Below are positions 41,581-51,572 of a stretch of 64,000 nucleotides of DNA, in pieces. The translations under genes were made by a program, and so were the position numbers. The notes under the pieces were generated by a model. That model saw nothing but the letters and a program-made list of their open reading frames with translations, had not been told where the DNA came from and searched no databases. The stretch is from Nocardioides silvaticus. GTDB taxonomy: Bacteria > Actinomycetota > Actinomycetes > Propionibacteriales > Nocardioidaceae. The DNA is taken from NCBI RefSeq assembly GCF_003160695.1, contig NZ_QGDD01000005.1:186001-250000 (forward strand), read 5' to 3'. The first letter of the stretch is position 1. Every line of letters begins with the position of its first letter.

Positions 41581-42342
41581 ATGACCACGACACCCCTCCC
41601 ACCCGCTCCCGCCTGGACCCCGGCTGCCGTCACGCTCGACGGCATCACCCGCACCTACCGCTCCAGGGCGGGCGAGGTGCACGCGCTGCGCGGCGTGACC
41701 CACGCCTTCGCCCGCGGCAGCTTCACCGCCGTGATGGGTCCGTCCGGCTCCGGGAAGTCGACGCTGCTGCAGGTCGCGGCCGGCCTCGACCGCCCGACCC
41801 GCGGCGAGGTGAGGATCGGGGACGTCCCCATCGGCCGGCTGGGCGAAGCGGCGCGCACCCGGCTCCGCCGGTCCTCGATGGCGTTCGTCTTCCAGGCCTA
41901 CAACCTGCTCGACGCGCTGACCGCCTACGAGAACGTCGCCCTGCCGGCGCGGCTCGCCGGGCGCCGGGTCGACCGGGCCGCCGTCCTGGCCGCGCTGGCC
42001 GCGGTCGGGCTCGACGGCCTGGCGAAGCGGCGGCCGGCCGAGCTCTCCGGCGGCCAGCAGCAGCGGGTCGCGATCGCCCGCGCGCTCCACGCGCGGCCCG
42101 ACGTGCTCTTCGCCGACGAGCCCACCGGCGCGCTGGACCGGGCGAGCGGCCGCCAGGTGCTGGAGCTGATGCGGACCGCCGCCGAGGAGCGGGGACAAAC
42201 GATCGTGATGGTGACCCACGACCCGCTCGCGGCGTCGTACGCCGACAGCGTGCTGTTCCTCGCCGACGGCCTGGTCGTCGGGCGGTTGCAGGGCGCGGAC
42301 GCCACCGCGATCGCCGCGGCCATGAGCGAGCTCGAGCGATGA
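41581..42342 (+). CDS. ABC transporter ATP-binding protein (MacB/LolD type)
   Basis: The 253-residue product has Walker A GPSGSGKST, a Q-loop in FVFQAYNLLDALTAYENV, signature LSGGQQQRVAIARAL and Walker B VLFADEPTGALD. The type is that of MacB/LolD/FtsE exporters that pair with FtsX-domain permeases. It overlaps the permease gene by ATGA. Confidence 0.93.
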   Translation: MTTTPLPPAPAWTPAAVTLDGITRTYRSRAGEVHALRGVTHAFARGSFTAVMGPSGSGKSTLLQVAAGLDRPTRGEVRIGDVPIGRLGEAARTRLRRSSMAFVFQAYNLLDALTAYENVALPARLAGRRVDRAAVLAALAAVGLDGLAKRRPAELSGGQQQRVAIARALHARPDVLFADEPTGALDRASGRQVLELMRTAAEERGQTIVMVTHDPLAASYADSVLFLADGLVVGRLQGADATAIAAAMSELER

Positions 42343-44198
42343 TGCTGCGGATCAGCCGGCAGACGGTCCGGCAGTCGTGGCGGCCGTACGCCGGCGCGTT
42401 CGTCGCCCTCGCCGTCGGCATCGTGCTGATGACGACGACGGTGCTCCTCATCGGTGCCGTCGAGGCCGAAGCCTCCCGGCCCGGGGTGACCCCGGCCGAG
42501 AAGCTCGAGCTCGAGGACCTGTCCGCGCTGTTCGGGATCATGGCCGGCGTCTCGATGTTCATGGCTCTGTTCGTCGTCGCCAGCACCTTCGGGTTCGTGG
42601 TCGCCACCCGCCGTCGCGAGCTCGGGCTGCTCCGGCTCGTCGGCGCCACCCCGCGACAGGTGCGGCGGATGGTGCTCGGCGAGGCGGTCGTGGTGGCACT
42701 GCTCGCGACGGTCGCGGGGTGCCTCGCCGGCACCATGCTCTCCCCGGCGGCGACCGCGTTCCTCCGCGTCCGCGGCGTCACCAGCCTCGACCTCGACCCA
42801 CCCGCGCCGTACACCGCCTGGGCGGTCGCTGCGGGCTGCGGCGTGACGGTCGCCCTGCTCGGGGCATGGCGCGCGTCGCGCCGCGCCGCCCGGGTCGCGC
42901 CGGTCGCCGCGCTGCAGGAGGCCGGCTTCGAGCGCCGACGGGTGACGGTGGGCCAGGGCGTGGTCGGCACGCTGTGCCTCGGTGGCGTGGTCGCGACGTT
43001 CGCCGCCGTACCCGAGATCACGCCGCTGTTCGCGCTGGTCAGCGCGGTGCTCATGCCGGAGGTCGTGGTGGTCGGGCTGATGTGCTTCGGCGGGCTGCTC
43101 TTCCCCGCGCTGGCCGCGCTCCTCGCGACCCCGGCGGCCCGCCGCGACGTCGCGGCGCGCCTGGCGCGCGACCACCTCCGCACCGCGGTGCGGACCCCGG
43201 CGTCGCTGGCCGCGCCGGTGCTGGCGATCAGCGCGATCGCCGGGTCGCTCGTCCTCGCTCTCAGCTTCACCGCCGACTGGAACACGGCCCTCGACCGCGA
43301 GCAGCTGCAGGCGTCGTTGGTGGTCGAGGTCGACGGTGGGGACGGCGGCGACGCCGTCGACCGGCTGCGGGCGGTCCCCGAGATCGACGTCGTCGACGCC
43401 CGGCTCGTCGTCGGCGACACCGAGGTGGTCGATCCGGCGACGGCCGTCGCCGCGCGCAGTTTCGCACCGGTTCGCGGCGACCTCTCAGCCCTGGACCGTC
43501 GGGAAGTCGTGGTCACCGAGACCTACGCGCTCGACACCGGCAAGGACGTCGGCGACCGCATCCGGCTCCGGGTCGGCGGCGACGGGGTGCGGGCCAGGAT
43601 CGGTGCCGTCGTCCACGACGCTCCCGACCTGTACGGCGAGGTCGTCGCGCCGGCCGAACTGTTCGGACCCGGGCTGCGCGACGCCGTACCCGAGCAGGTC
43701 TTCCTCGTCCCCGACCCGGACGTTCCGCCCGTCGACGCACGCGCCGCAGTCGAGGAGGCGCTGTCCGGGACGTCCGCCCGGGTGCTCGGTGCGGACGCGT
43801 GGGTCGGCGAGGTCGAGCGCGACACCCGGGCCGCGAACGACGCGGCGCTCTGGGTGCTGCTCGGCCCGTCCGCCCTCTACGCCGGCATCGCCATCGTCAA
43901 CACGGTGCTCATCGGCAGCAGCCAGCGGCGCCGCGAGCGGCGCACCCTCGCGCTGCTCGGTGCCACCGGCCGACAGGGGCGGCGGGCAGCGTTGTGGGAG
44001 GCGGGCTCGGTGGGCGCTGCCGCCGTGCTCGTCGGCGGTGCTGTCGTCGGCGTCGTCGGCTGGATGGTGCAGCACGCCGTCACCCGCGACGTCCCCGGCG
44101 TCGACCTGACCGTGCCGTGGCTGCCGCTCGGCGCGATCGCCGCGACCTGCGTCGGTCTCACCCTGGTGGCTGCGTCCGTGTCACGTCGGGGTTCGTGA
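42339..44198 (+). CDS. FtsX-domain ABC permease
   Basis: The 619-residue permease has two FtsX repeats: one in residues about 15-190 with an N-terminal membrane segment and three others (including FVVASTFGFVVATRRRELGLLRLVGATPRQVRRM), and a second near the C-terminus (RRERRTLALLGATGRQGRR). A large extracytoplasmic region lies between about 300 and 480. It works with the ATPase upstream, probably in peptide or drug resistance or signal transfer to the divergent two-component system. Confidence 0.9.
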   Translation: MMLRISRQTVRQSWRPYAGAFVALAVGIVLMTTTVLLIGAVEAEASRPGVTPAEKLELEDLSALFGIMAGVSMFMALFVVASTFGFVVATRRRELGLLRLVGATPRQVRRMVLGEAVVVALLATVAGCLAGTMLSPAATAFLRVRGVTSLDLDPPAPYTAWAVAAGCGVTVALLGAWRASRRAARVAPVAALQEAGFERRRVTVGQGVVGTLCLGGVVATFAAVPEITPLFALVSAVLMPEVVVVGLMCFGGLLFPALAALLATPAARRDVAARLARDHLRTAVRTPASLAAPVLAISAIAGSLVLALSFTADWNTALDREQLQASLVVEVDGGDGGDAVDRLRAVPEIDVVDARLVVGDTEVVDPATAVAARSFAPVRGDLSALDRREVVVTETYALDTGKDVGDRIRLRVGGDGVRARIGAVVHDAPDLYGEVVAPAELFGPGLRDAVPEQVFLVPDPDVPPVDARAAVEEALSGTSARVLGADAWVGEVERDTRAANDAALWVLLGPSALYAGIAIVNTVLIGSSQRRRERRTLALLGATGRQGRRAALWEAGSVGAAAVLVGGAVVGVVGWMVQHAVTRDVPGVDLTVPWLPLGAIAATCVGLTLVAASVSRRGS

Positions 44199-44225
44199 CG
44201 CGGTCCGTGCCGCGGTTCGTGACGA

Positions 44226-44798
44226 TCAGCGGCGAGCGCGCCGCAACAGCCGCCACGCCGCCCAGCCACCGGCGATCCAGGGCAGGCCGACGATGACCGG
44301 GTCGAGCGGGTGGTGGACGGTGTCCACCCGGTGGCCGCGGCGGCGCGATGAGAGGCCGTGGTAGCGGCGCTCGCCGAGGATCCCCGTCTGCGTGACCGGG
44401 TCGTCCGGGCGGCCGCGCAGCAGGGCGAGCGCGGCCTGCTCCTTGACGTCGATGCGGTCGGCGGCCAGCAGGAGCAGCCAGTGGGCGGCGCGCGCCTCGC
44501 TGTAGCGGGCGTAGGCCAGCTTGCGGACGGCGCCCGACAGCCCGCGCGGGGGGCAGCTGGTGCCGAACACCGGCGTCAACCGGGCGTGCTCGATCGACCG
44601 CTCGCGCGGCCACGCTTCCTCCTGCTGCTCGGGGAGGTGCCAGTGCGCGGTGTCGGGCACGGCGTCGATCTCGCGCGGGTACGACGGCCGGTCGGCCGGG
44701 TCCAGGTCGGCGCCCCATCCGGGGATCCGGGAGCGGAGCTCGTCTGCGCTCGGGATCCCGGTGCGGGCCTCTCGTGCGTAGGGGGTCGTGGCGCTCAT
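44226..44798 (-). CDS. Hypothetical protein
   Basis: The 190-residue product begins MSATTPYAREARTGIPSADE. It has two Trp-rich stretches, one Cys in VFGTSCPPRG and a C-terminal hydrophobic segment (PVIVGLPWIAGGWAAWRLL) followed by Arg residues, possibly a tail anchor. I recognise no family. The start ATG has GAGGAG upstream, so translation is likely. It lies 10 nt upstream of the decayed alcohol dehydrogenase region. Confidence 0.6.
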   Translation of the reverse strand: MSATTPYAREARTGIPSADELRSRIPGWGADLDPADRPSYPREIDAVPDTAHWHLPEQQEEAWPRERSIEHARLTPVFGTSCPPRGLSGAVRKLAYARYSEARAAHWLLLLAADRIDVKEQAALALLRGRPDDPVTQTGILGERRYHGLSSRRRGHRVDTVHHPLDPVIVGLPWIAGGWAAWRLLRRARR

Positions 44799-44808
44799 GC
44801 GCTCCTCC

Positions 44809-45803
44809 TCACGCGGCCGTCGGTACGACGACCGGCTTGATGCAGCCGTCGAGCTTGGCCGAGAACAGGTGGTAGCCCTCGGCGATGTCGTCGAGGGGGA
44901 TGCGGTGGGTGACGATCTCGCTGGGCTTGAGGTGGCCGTTGCGGATGTGCTCGAACAGGCGTGGCCACTGCCGCTTCACCGGGCACTGGTTGGCACGGAT
45001 GGTCAGGCCCTTGTTCATCGCGTCGCCGAACTTCACGGCGCTGAACATCGGCCCGTACGCCCCCATCACCGAGATGGTGCCGCCCTTGCGCACCGCGTCG
45101 ATCGCCCAGTTGAGCGCGATCGGCGACCCACCCTGCAGCTTGAGCTTGGCCGAGGTGACGTGCTGCAGCAGGTTGCCGTCGGCCTCCGCGCCGACGGCGT
45201 CGATCACGACGTCCGACCCCAGGTGGTCGGTCTGCTGCTTGAGGTGGACGACCACGTCGTCCACCTGGCCGAAGTTCACGGTCTCGGCGTGCGCGAAACG
45301 GGAGGCGAGCTCGAGGCGATCGTCGAGGTGGTCCACGACGATGACCCGGCCGGCGCCCATCAACCAGGCGGACGCGGCCGCGTAGAGACCGACGGGGCCG
45401 GCACCGAAGACCGTGACGACGTCGCCCTCCGCGATGTCTCCGAGCTGCGCGCCGAAGTAGCCGGTCGGGAGCGCGTCGGTGCACATCAACGCGTCCTCGT
45501 CGCTCATCCACTCCGGGATGATCGTCGGACCGACGTCCGCGAAGGGCACGCGGACGAGCTCGGCCTGCCCTCCGTCGTACCCACCGGTGGTGTGGGAGTA
45601 GCCGTAGATGCCGCCGACCGCCGTGGCGTTGGGGTTCACGTTGTGGCAGTTGGAGTAGAGGCCGCGCGAGCAAGGTGCAGGTCGGACCCGCAGATCGCCG
45701 CGAGCGTCACCCGCACGATCGCGTCGTTCGGGTGCTCGATGCGCGGCCGGTCCTTCTCCTCCACGCGGATCCGGTACGGCCCTCGGTAGACCATCGCTTG
45801 CAT
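44809..45803 (-). pseudogene. Zinc-dependent alcohol dehydrogenase with internal deletion and frameshift
   Basis: Reading from ATG 45803, the first 45 codons (MQAMVYRGPYRIRVEEKDRP ... LAAICGSDLHLA) are the N-terminus of a glutathione-independent formaldehyde dehydrogenase-like enzyme. At about 45665-45680 this frame is lost and a second frame continues with RGLYSNCHNVNPNATAVGG to the normal end. The family has about 55 further residues here, including the GHE zinc motif and structural zinc cysteines. The remaining NAD part (VFGAGPVGLYAAASAW) is intact. The locus spans 995 nt, not a multiple of three. The gene is therefore inactive unless the reading shows an assembly error. Confidence 0.85.
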
Positions 45804-45945
45804 GGGTGCTCCTGTCGCCGGTGGAAGTCGAGCGGTCCCGGCGCTCGACTTTCCACCCCGAGGTCCCGCCACCTGACTGCCGGCGAGTCAGAGGGGTAGT
45901 GGCGCAAAGGTAAAGAACCCTCACCAATCACAGGGAGAATCACTC

Positions 45946-46617
45946 ATGGGGATCACCAAGAACAAGGTCGTGCTGCTCGCCAGCGCAGGAATGCTGACGG
46001 TAGGACTGGGCACGACGGGCGCCGTCGCCGCCGACATGATCGGCAGCGGCAAGATCATCGACGACTCGATCCGGTCGGTCGACCTCAAGGACGGCGGCGT
46101 GAAGTACCGCGACCTGCACCCGAGCGTCACCAACAAGATCGAGAACCTGCAGCAGCAGGTCGCCGATCTCGAGGCCCGCGTGGCCGACCTGGAGAACAGC
46201 AGCACCACTGCGGAGTGGGTGCCCAACGAGGGTGCCACGATCGTCGACGACACCACCGTCTCGCTCACCATCGAGGAGGGCGGCGCGACGTCGATCGAGA
46301 CCCAGGACCTCAACGTCCCGGTGCAGGCCGGTGACGAGATCTCCTTCGACATCGCCCTGGAGGACGGCGCCACCTGCACCGCCGGTGCCCCCCGGATGTT
46401 CGTCGAGATCGGCGGCACGTTCGTGAACTCCTACGACGACCAGACCGGCTGTGCCGGCGACAGCGCACCGCCGAGCACCGAGAACGGCACGGTGACCTTC
46501 ACCGTTCCCGAGAACGGCCGCATCGGTCAGGCGGGCTTCGTCTACGACAACGGCATCGCCGGCACCGTCACCATCACCAACGTCACCATCGACGGGAACC
46601 CCGTCGAGTTCCAGTGA
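45946..46617 (+). CDS. Secreted protein with KDGGVK-type N-terminal repeats and coiled coil
   Basis: The 223-residue product has a signal peptide (1-28), then a short motif IIDDSIRSVDLKDGGVKYRD and a heptad coiled coil (about 66-85, LQQQVADLEARVADLEN), and a beta-rich C-terminal domain (about 95-223) with two Cys. The IxDxSIxxxDL motif is common in actinobacterial surface proteins. A relative is encoded at 51573-52217. The function is unknown. Confidence 0.65.
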   Translation: MGITKNKVVLLASAGMLTVGLGTTGAVAADMIGSGKIIDDSIRSVDLKDGGVKYRDLHPSVTNKIENLQQQVADLEARVADLENSSTTAEWVPNEGATIVDDTTVSLTIEEGGATSIETQDLNVPVQAGDEISFDIALEDGATCTAGAPRMFVEIGGTFVNSYDDQTGCAGDSAPPSTENGTVTFTVPENGRIGQAGFVYDNGIAGTVTITNVTIDGNPVEFQ

Positions 46618-46686
46618 CCGGAGCTCGGTGACAGCAGCTCGGCTCAGCTGAGCGACAGGGCGCGGTGAGCGCCGTACCCTGCCGAC

Positions 46687-47589
46687 ATGGAGCCCCTGCC
46701 CCCGCTGCCCACGATCCGGGTCGCCGCAGTGCAAGCGATGCCGGTGGTCCTCGACCTGGAGGCCAGCCTCGAGAAGGCGCTCGGCCTCCTCTCCGAGGCA
46801 GCGGGGCAGGGCGCCCAGCTCGTCGTCTTCCCCGAGGCCTACCTGTCGCTCTACCCGTCCTACGCCTGGGCCCACCTGCCGGGCGGCGACGGCAACGCCC
46901 TCTGGGAGCGGCTCTGGGCCAGCTCCGTCGAGGCACCCGGGCCGGTCGTCGACCGGCTCGCCGACGCCTGCCGCGAGCACGGCGTCGTCTGCGCCATCGG
47001 CGTCAACGAGCGCGAGGCCGAGCGGCCCGGCTCGTTCTACAACACGCTGCTGCTGATCGGGCCGGAGGGCCTGCTCCACAAGCACCGCAAGCTGATGCCG
47101 ACCCACCACGAGCGGCTCTTCCACGGCGTCGGTGCCGGCGACGACCTCGGCGTCACCGAGACCGCCGTCGGCCGGCTCGGCGGGCTCATCTGCTGGGAGA
47201 ACCGGATGCCGCTGGCCCGGTGGGCGGTCTACCAGGGCGGCCCGCAGATCTGGCTCGCGCCGACCGCCGACGACTCCGACGGCTGGCTGGCCACGGTCCG
47301 GCACATCGCCATCGAGGCGGGCGCGTTCGTCGTCTCGGTGCCGCAGTTCATCCAGCGCTCCAATTTCGGCGACGACTTCCCGTGGCCGTTGCCGCCGGAC
47401 ACCGAGGTGTTCGGTCGCGGCGGGGCCGCGATCATCGAGCCCGGCTCCGGAGAGGTCATCGGCGGTCCGCTGTACGACGCCGAGGGCATCGTCCTCGCCG
47501 ACTGCGACCTGCGCCGGACGCTCCACGCGAAGCGCTGGTTCGACGCCGCCGGCCACTACAGCCGGGCCGACGTCCTCTGGCCGCGCTGA
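46687..47589 (+). CDS. Nitrilase
   Basis: The 300-residue protein has the Glu-Lys-Cys triad of carbon-nitrogen hydrolases: Glu in VVFPEAYLSLYPS, Lys in KHRKLMPTHHERLFHG and Cys in GGLICWENRMPLAR. The ENRMP and PTHHER stretches are those of true nitrilases (arylacetonitrilase or aliphatic type) rather than amidases. The reaction would be nitrile to carboxylic acid plus ammonia. It is convergent with the FadD-like gene. Confidence 0.88.
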   Translation: MEPLPPLPTIRVAAVQAMPVVLDLEASLEKALGLLSEAAGQGAQLVVFPEAYLSLYPSYAWAHLPGGDGNALWERLWASSVEAPGPVVDRLADACREHGVVCAIGVNEREAERPGSFYNTLLLIGPEGLLHKHRKLMPTHHERLFHGVGAGDDLGVTETAVGRLGGLICWENRMPLARWAVYQGGPQIWLAPTADDSDGWLATVRHIAIEAGAFVVSVPQFIQRSNFGDDFPWPLPPDTEVFGRGGAAIIEPGSGEVIGGPLYDAEGIVLADCDLRRTLHAKRWFDAAGHYSRADVLWPR

Positions 47590-47610
47590 CCGCCGCCGGG
47601 TGCAGCCGGA

Positions 47611-49341
47611 TCAGCCGAGACCGCGGGCCTTGAGCCAGAGCCGCTTGGTCGCCGAGCGCTGCTTCTTGCCGCTGGAGGTCTTCGGCACGCTGTACGGCGG
47701 CACCAGCAGCACGTCGTGCACGTTGACGTCGTACTCGCGGAGGACGACGTTCTTCACCGCCGCCGCGACCTCGGCCTCGTCGGGCTCGCCGTCGACCTCG
47801 CAGACCAGCACCAGGCTCTCGAGCTCGGTGCCGCCCTCCTCCTCGACCGCGAACGCCGCGCTACCGCCGAGACGGACGGCGTCGTGCGCGAGCTCGGCGC
47901 TCTGCTCGACGTCCTGCGGGTAGATGTTGCGACCACGGATCACGATCAGGTCCTTGGCCCGGCCGCAGATCACCAGCTCGCCGTCGTGGATGAAGGCGAG
48001 GTCGCCGGTGCGGAGGAACGGGCCGGTGCCGTCGGCGAGGTGACCGCCGAAGGCCTCCTTCGTGGCCTCGTCGCGCCGCCAGTAGCCGGGGCTCACGCTC
48101 GGGCCGGCCAGCCAGAGCTCGCCGACGACGCCGGGCGCCGACTCCTCGCAGGTGTCGGGGTCGACGATGCGGGCGTCGTAGTCCGGGTGGATGACGCCGT
48201 CGGTGCACAGCTCGCGGACGTCGGCGTCGCCCTTCTCCCGCAGCACGACCTCGTGCTGCTCGAGAGCGGCAGCGTCGACCCACAGCACCCGGCCGACGTC
48301 GTCCAGCCGGGTGATGGCCACGACGACGGTGGCCTCGGCGAGCCCGTAGCCCGGCGTGTAGGCCTCGGCCGGGAAGCCGCTGGGAGCGAAGGCGTCGAGG
48401 AACCGGTCCCGGGTACGACGGCGCACCGGCTCGGCGCCGTTGATGAAGCAGACCGCGCTCGAGAGGTCGAGCGCCGCGCGCTCCTCGGGCGTGGAGCGGT
48501 CGACCAGCAGGTCGAAGCCGAAGTTCGGGGAGCAGCCGTGGGTGCCGCGGTAGCGGTCGAGCGTGCGCATCCAGGCCAGCGGGCGCCGGATGAACGTCGA
48601 CGGCTGCATGATCACCGAGGTCATCCCCAGCCAGACCGACGGCAGTGCGCCGACGACCAGGCCCATGTCGTGGGTGAGCGGGCACCACGAGACGTTGACG
48701 GAGTCCGGCGTCATCGCCATGAGCTCCTGCGTCTCGTCCAGGTTGGCGGCCAGGTTGCCGTGCGTGATGGTCACGCCGCGCGGCTCGCTGGTCGAGCCGG
48801 AGGTGTACTGCAGGTAGGCGATGTCGCGGTCGGTGACCGGCGGCACCGGGTCGGCGGCCGCCGAGTCGGGGATCTGGACGACGGGGAGGGACCCCTGGGT
48901 CAGCTTCTCCAGCACCGCGATCTCGGCCTGCCCCTGCGGCGTGGCCGCGACCAAGGCGACCGCGTCCGCGTTGCGACGCACCGGCTCGAGCCGGCTCTCG
49001 AGGTGCTCGGGGCGACGGGGGAACGAGATCGGTGCCGGGATCACGCCCGCCCAGAGGCAGCCGAACAGGCCGACGAGGAACTCCGAGGGCCGGGTCGCGA
49101 TGAGGAGCACGACGTCGTCGCGCTGCACGCCTCGCTCGCCGAGGAGGCCGGCCAGGCGGGCGGAGGAATCCGCCAGCTCCGCCGCGGTCAGCCGGGCGTT
49201 CTCCTCGAGGTCGGACCCGAGCTCGACGTACAGCGTGCGATCGGGTTGCTCGGTCGCGAGGGTGACCAGGCGGTCGATGATGTCGTCACCCAGCCGGGCT
49301 GGTGTGGTGGAGGCGCTGGGCGTCATTCGATCCGTCCCCAT
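47611..49341 (-). CDS. Fatty-acyl-AMP ligase (FadD-like AMP-binding enzyme)
   Basis: The start is ATG 49341 (ATG 49326 is an alternative); about 576 residues. The P-loop-like motif YTSGSTSEPRGVTITHGN and the later SAVCFINGAEPVRRRTRDRF, AYTPGYGLAEATVVVAIT and LRTGDLAFIHDGELVICGR are those of FAAL/acyl-CoA synthetase superfamily enzymes that activate long-chain acids for polyketide or lipid assembly. It probably makes acyl-adenylates, but no carrier or PKS gene is adjacent, so the partner is not known. Confidence 0.88.
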   Translation of the reverse strand: MGTDRMTPSASTTPARLGDDIIDRLVTLATEQPDRTLYVELGSDLEENARLTAAELADSSARLAGLLGERGVQRDDVVLLIATRPSEFLVGLFGCLWAGVIPAPISFPRRPEHLESRLEPVRRNADAVALVAATPQGQAEIAVLEKLTQGSLPVVQIPDSAAADPVPPVTDRDIAYLQYTSGSTSEPRGVTITHGNLAANLDETQELMAMTPDSVNVSWCPLTHDMGLVVGALPSVWLGMTSVIMQPSTFIRRPLAWMRTLDRYRGTHGCSPNFGFDLLVDRSTPEERAALDLSSAVCFINGAEPVRRRTRDRFLDAFAPSGFPAEAYTPGYGLAEATVVVAITRLDDVGRVLWVDAAALEQHEVVLREKGDADVRELCTDGVIHPDYDARIVDPDTCEESAPGVVGELWLAGPSVSPGYWRRDEATKEAFGGHLADGTGPFLRTGDLAFIHDGELVICGRAKDLIVIRGRNIYPQDVEQSAELAHDAVRLGGSAAFAVEEEGGTELESLVLVCEVDGEPDEAEVAAAVKNVVLREYDVNVHDVLLVPPYSVPKTSSGKKQRSATKRLWLKARGLG

Positions 49342-49406
49342 GTTCGTTCGAGAGCCCACAGATCATGACACGCGACCGGTTCGCACGGGACCGGTTCGAG
49401 CGAGAA

Positions 49407-49430
49407 GCCCCGGCGTGGGCGCACCGGGGC
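49407..49430 (-). terminator. Hairpin in the gap before the fatty-acyl-AMP ligase gene
   Basis: GCCCCGG pairs with CCGGGGC (10-nt loop) in the 109-bp gap between the metalloprotease gene and the fatty-acyl-AMP ligase gene, both on the minus strand. It lies upstream of neither start closely, so its role as terminator is only probable. Confidence 0.35.
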
Positions 49431-49450
49431 AGCTCGCTCCTCGCTCGTGC

Positions 49451-51490
49451 CTAACGTGGCCTGACCGCGTTCGACTTCGCGCTCAGGGGGCCGTAGCCCA
49501 GGCCGTTGTGGGCACGTACGGCGAACTTGTACAGACCGCGCTGAGGGGTCGTGTACTTCACGTTGGGGAAGACCTCGTCGAACTCCATGGCGAAGACCCG
49601 CACGTACCTGCCCTGCCGGTTCTGCTTGTAGGCGATGAACTCGAACCCGTCGATCGGCGGGTTGGTGACGCCCGTCGGCGGCAGCCAGGAGACGGTCGCC
49701 GTCTTCGGGCCGCCCTTCCTCCCCGGCTTGGCCGGTCCGATGATCGGCTTGCCCGGCTTCGCCTCCGGGTCGGGGTCGTCGACCTCGACGGTGACGTGGG
49801 CCTGCGGCCCCTCGCCGGCGCTGTTGACGGCCGCGACGCCGAAGTCGTGCTCGCCTCCCGCCACGTCGATGACCTGTGCGGCGGTCGAGCTACCCGGCAC
49901 GTTCCCGAGCAGCGTGCCGTCGAGGTAGACGTTGTACTGGGTGATGACCCCGCCACCATCCGTCGACGGAACGTCCCAGTCGAGGTCGACGACGCCCTCT
50001 CCGGTCTGCACGCCCACGAGGTTGCGCGGCACCGACGGCGCGGTGACCGGCGGCGCGTTGTCGCACCCACTCACCTGCAACGTGTAGGCACCGACGCTGC
50101 CGTAGTCGGTGTAGGACGTCGTCGCGTTGCCCGCGCCGACGCCGTCGATCCGCGCGTAGTAGGTCGCCGACGGCGCGCCGGTCGCCGTCACGGTCGCGTC
50201 CAGGCCGCCGGCGACGTCGTAGGTCTGACCGACCGCGGGCGGGTCGTGCACGGCGAGCTGGGTCCCGCCGGCACTCAGCAGCTCGACCTTGATGTCGAGG
50301 TTGGGGCTCACTGCGGCGTTGTTCGCGGCCACGGTGACCGTGCCGGAACAGGTGCCGAGGTTGTAGACGTCGACGTCGGTCCTGCTGCTGATGTAGCCAG
50401 TTCCAGGGATCGTCGCGGCAGCGGTGGCGACCGTGCCGCCCGCCTCGTCGCTCCGGATCGGCGCTCCGCTCTCGCTGATCGTCACGATGTCGTCGACGTT
50501 CGCCTGGAAGCCGTCCGGGTCGCCGCCAGGACCGCCGAGCTTGCCGCCGGGGTAGTCGTTGAGTCCCCATTGGGTGACCGCCGCGTCGTACGGTGCGCCC
50601 ATGATCGGCCCCCAGAGGAAGGCGAACGGGTCAGCGTTGGCGCCGTGGCCGGAGTAGTAGCCCTCCGAGGTGGTGCCATCGTGCATGAGGCTGAGGTTGT
50701 GGCCGACCTCGTGGGTGGTCGCGTCGGCGATGTACTTGGCGTTGTCAGGTCCGAGGTTCTGAGGGAAGACCCACGCCGGTTGGGCGACGCCCGAGGGGCT
50801 CTCGATGTCGAAGACGTCCAGGAACGCGACACCGCCGCAGCCGCCACCGCAGATCTCGTCGAGAGCTGTCTGGCTGGGTGTGATCAGCGCGCGGGTGCCG
50901 TAGACCTGGTCCCCGGCGTTCGCCCGGGTGAGGGCGGCCTCGTCCGGTTCTTCCGTCGTGACGTCGACGTCGAACGGCGCGTAGTCCTCCGCGACCCGGA
51001 GGAAGACGTCCTGGATGAGCATTCGCTCCGTGTCGCTGAAGGAACCGGGGTTGCCATCCAGCGTCCATGCCGGGTGGGTCATGTTCGGCACGGTGTACGG
51101 CGCGCCGTCCGCACCGTTCCACCAGGTGTCGGAGACGTTCTCGCCGTTGAAGTCGAGGTAGATCGTGCGTTGCGATCCCGGCTTGCTGTGCAGCTCGAAC
51201 GTCTCGCTCAGGGGGAACGCGTGCCCGACGACCATCGGCCCGGGCGCCGACTCCGGCGCAGCCGGGTCGACGTAGTAGAGGCCGGGGCCGGCGACCCGCA
51301 GGTCGGGGTCGGCCTCGAGCATCGCCTTCAGCTCGGTCTCGGAGAGGCCGTAGCGTTCCGCGGCCCGAGACACCGAATCCCGGTCCCTGTCCCCCCGCGC
51401 GTCGGCGGGGAAGGACAGGGCCGGGATGCCGGCGAGAGCGGTGGTCAGCAGGACGGCGAGCGCCGCCAACGGGCGGGAGGTGGTGCGCAT
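49451..51490 (-). CDS. Secreted zinc metalloprotease with fibronectin-type modules
   Basis: In this 679-residue protein the signal peptide spans about 1-31. The zinc motif HEVGHNLSLMHD lies at about residue 255 (HExxH with a distal H) and a GPIMGAPY stretch gives a Met-turn, so a metzincin-like protease is likely. Beyond are a beta-rich domain (about 345-460) and two fibronectin type III-like modules (about 470-580 and 590-679). It should degrade extracellular protein. It has no lipid or sortase anchor signal. Confidence 0.85.
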   Translation of the reverse strand: MRTTSRPLAALAVLLTTALAGIPALSFPADARGDRDRDSVSRAAERYGLSETELKAMLEADPDLRVAGPGLYYVDPAAPESAPGPMVVGHAFPLSETFELHSKPGSQRTIYLDFNGENVSDTWWNGADGAPYTVPNMTHPAWTLDGNPGSFSDTERMLIQDVFLRVAEDYAPFDVDVTTEEPDEAALTRANAGDQVYGTRALITPSQTALDEICGGGCGGVAFLDVFDIESPSGVAQPAWVFPQNLGPDNAKYIADATTHEVGHNLSLMHDGTTSEGYYSGHGANADPFAFLWGPIMGAPYDAAVTQWGLNDYPGGKLGGPGGDPDGFQANVDDIVTISESGAPIRSDEAGGTVATAAATIPGTGYISSRTDVDVYNLGTCSGTVTVAANNAAVSPNLDIKVELLSAGGTQLAVHDPPAVGQTYDVAGGLDATVTATGAPSATYYARIDGVGAGNATTSYTDYGSVGAYTLQVSGCDNAPPVTAPSVPRNLVGVQTGEGVVDLDWDVPSTDGGGVITQYNVYLDGTLLGNVPGSSTAAQVIDVAGGEHDFGVAAVNSAGEGPQAHVTVEVDDPDPEAKPGKPIIGPAKPGRKGGPKTATVSWLPPTGVTNPPIDGFEFIAYKQNRQGRYVRVFAMEFDEVFPNVKYTTPQRGLYKFAVRAHNGLGYGPLSAKSNAVRPR

Positions 51491-51572
51491 GGCTGAAAGT
51501 AGGCCGGTGCGCGGTCCTCAGTGCCTTTCCTGCAAAAACTTTGCGGGAAGCGCTAGACCAGTGTTCCGCGCG

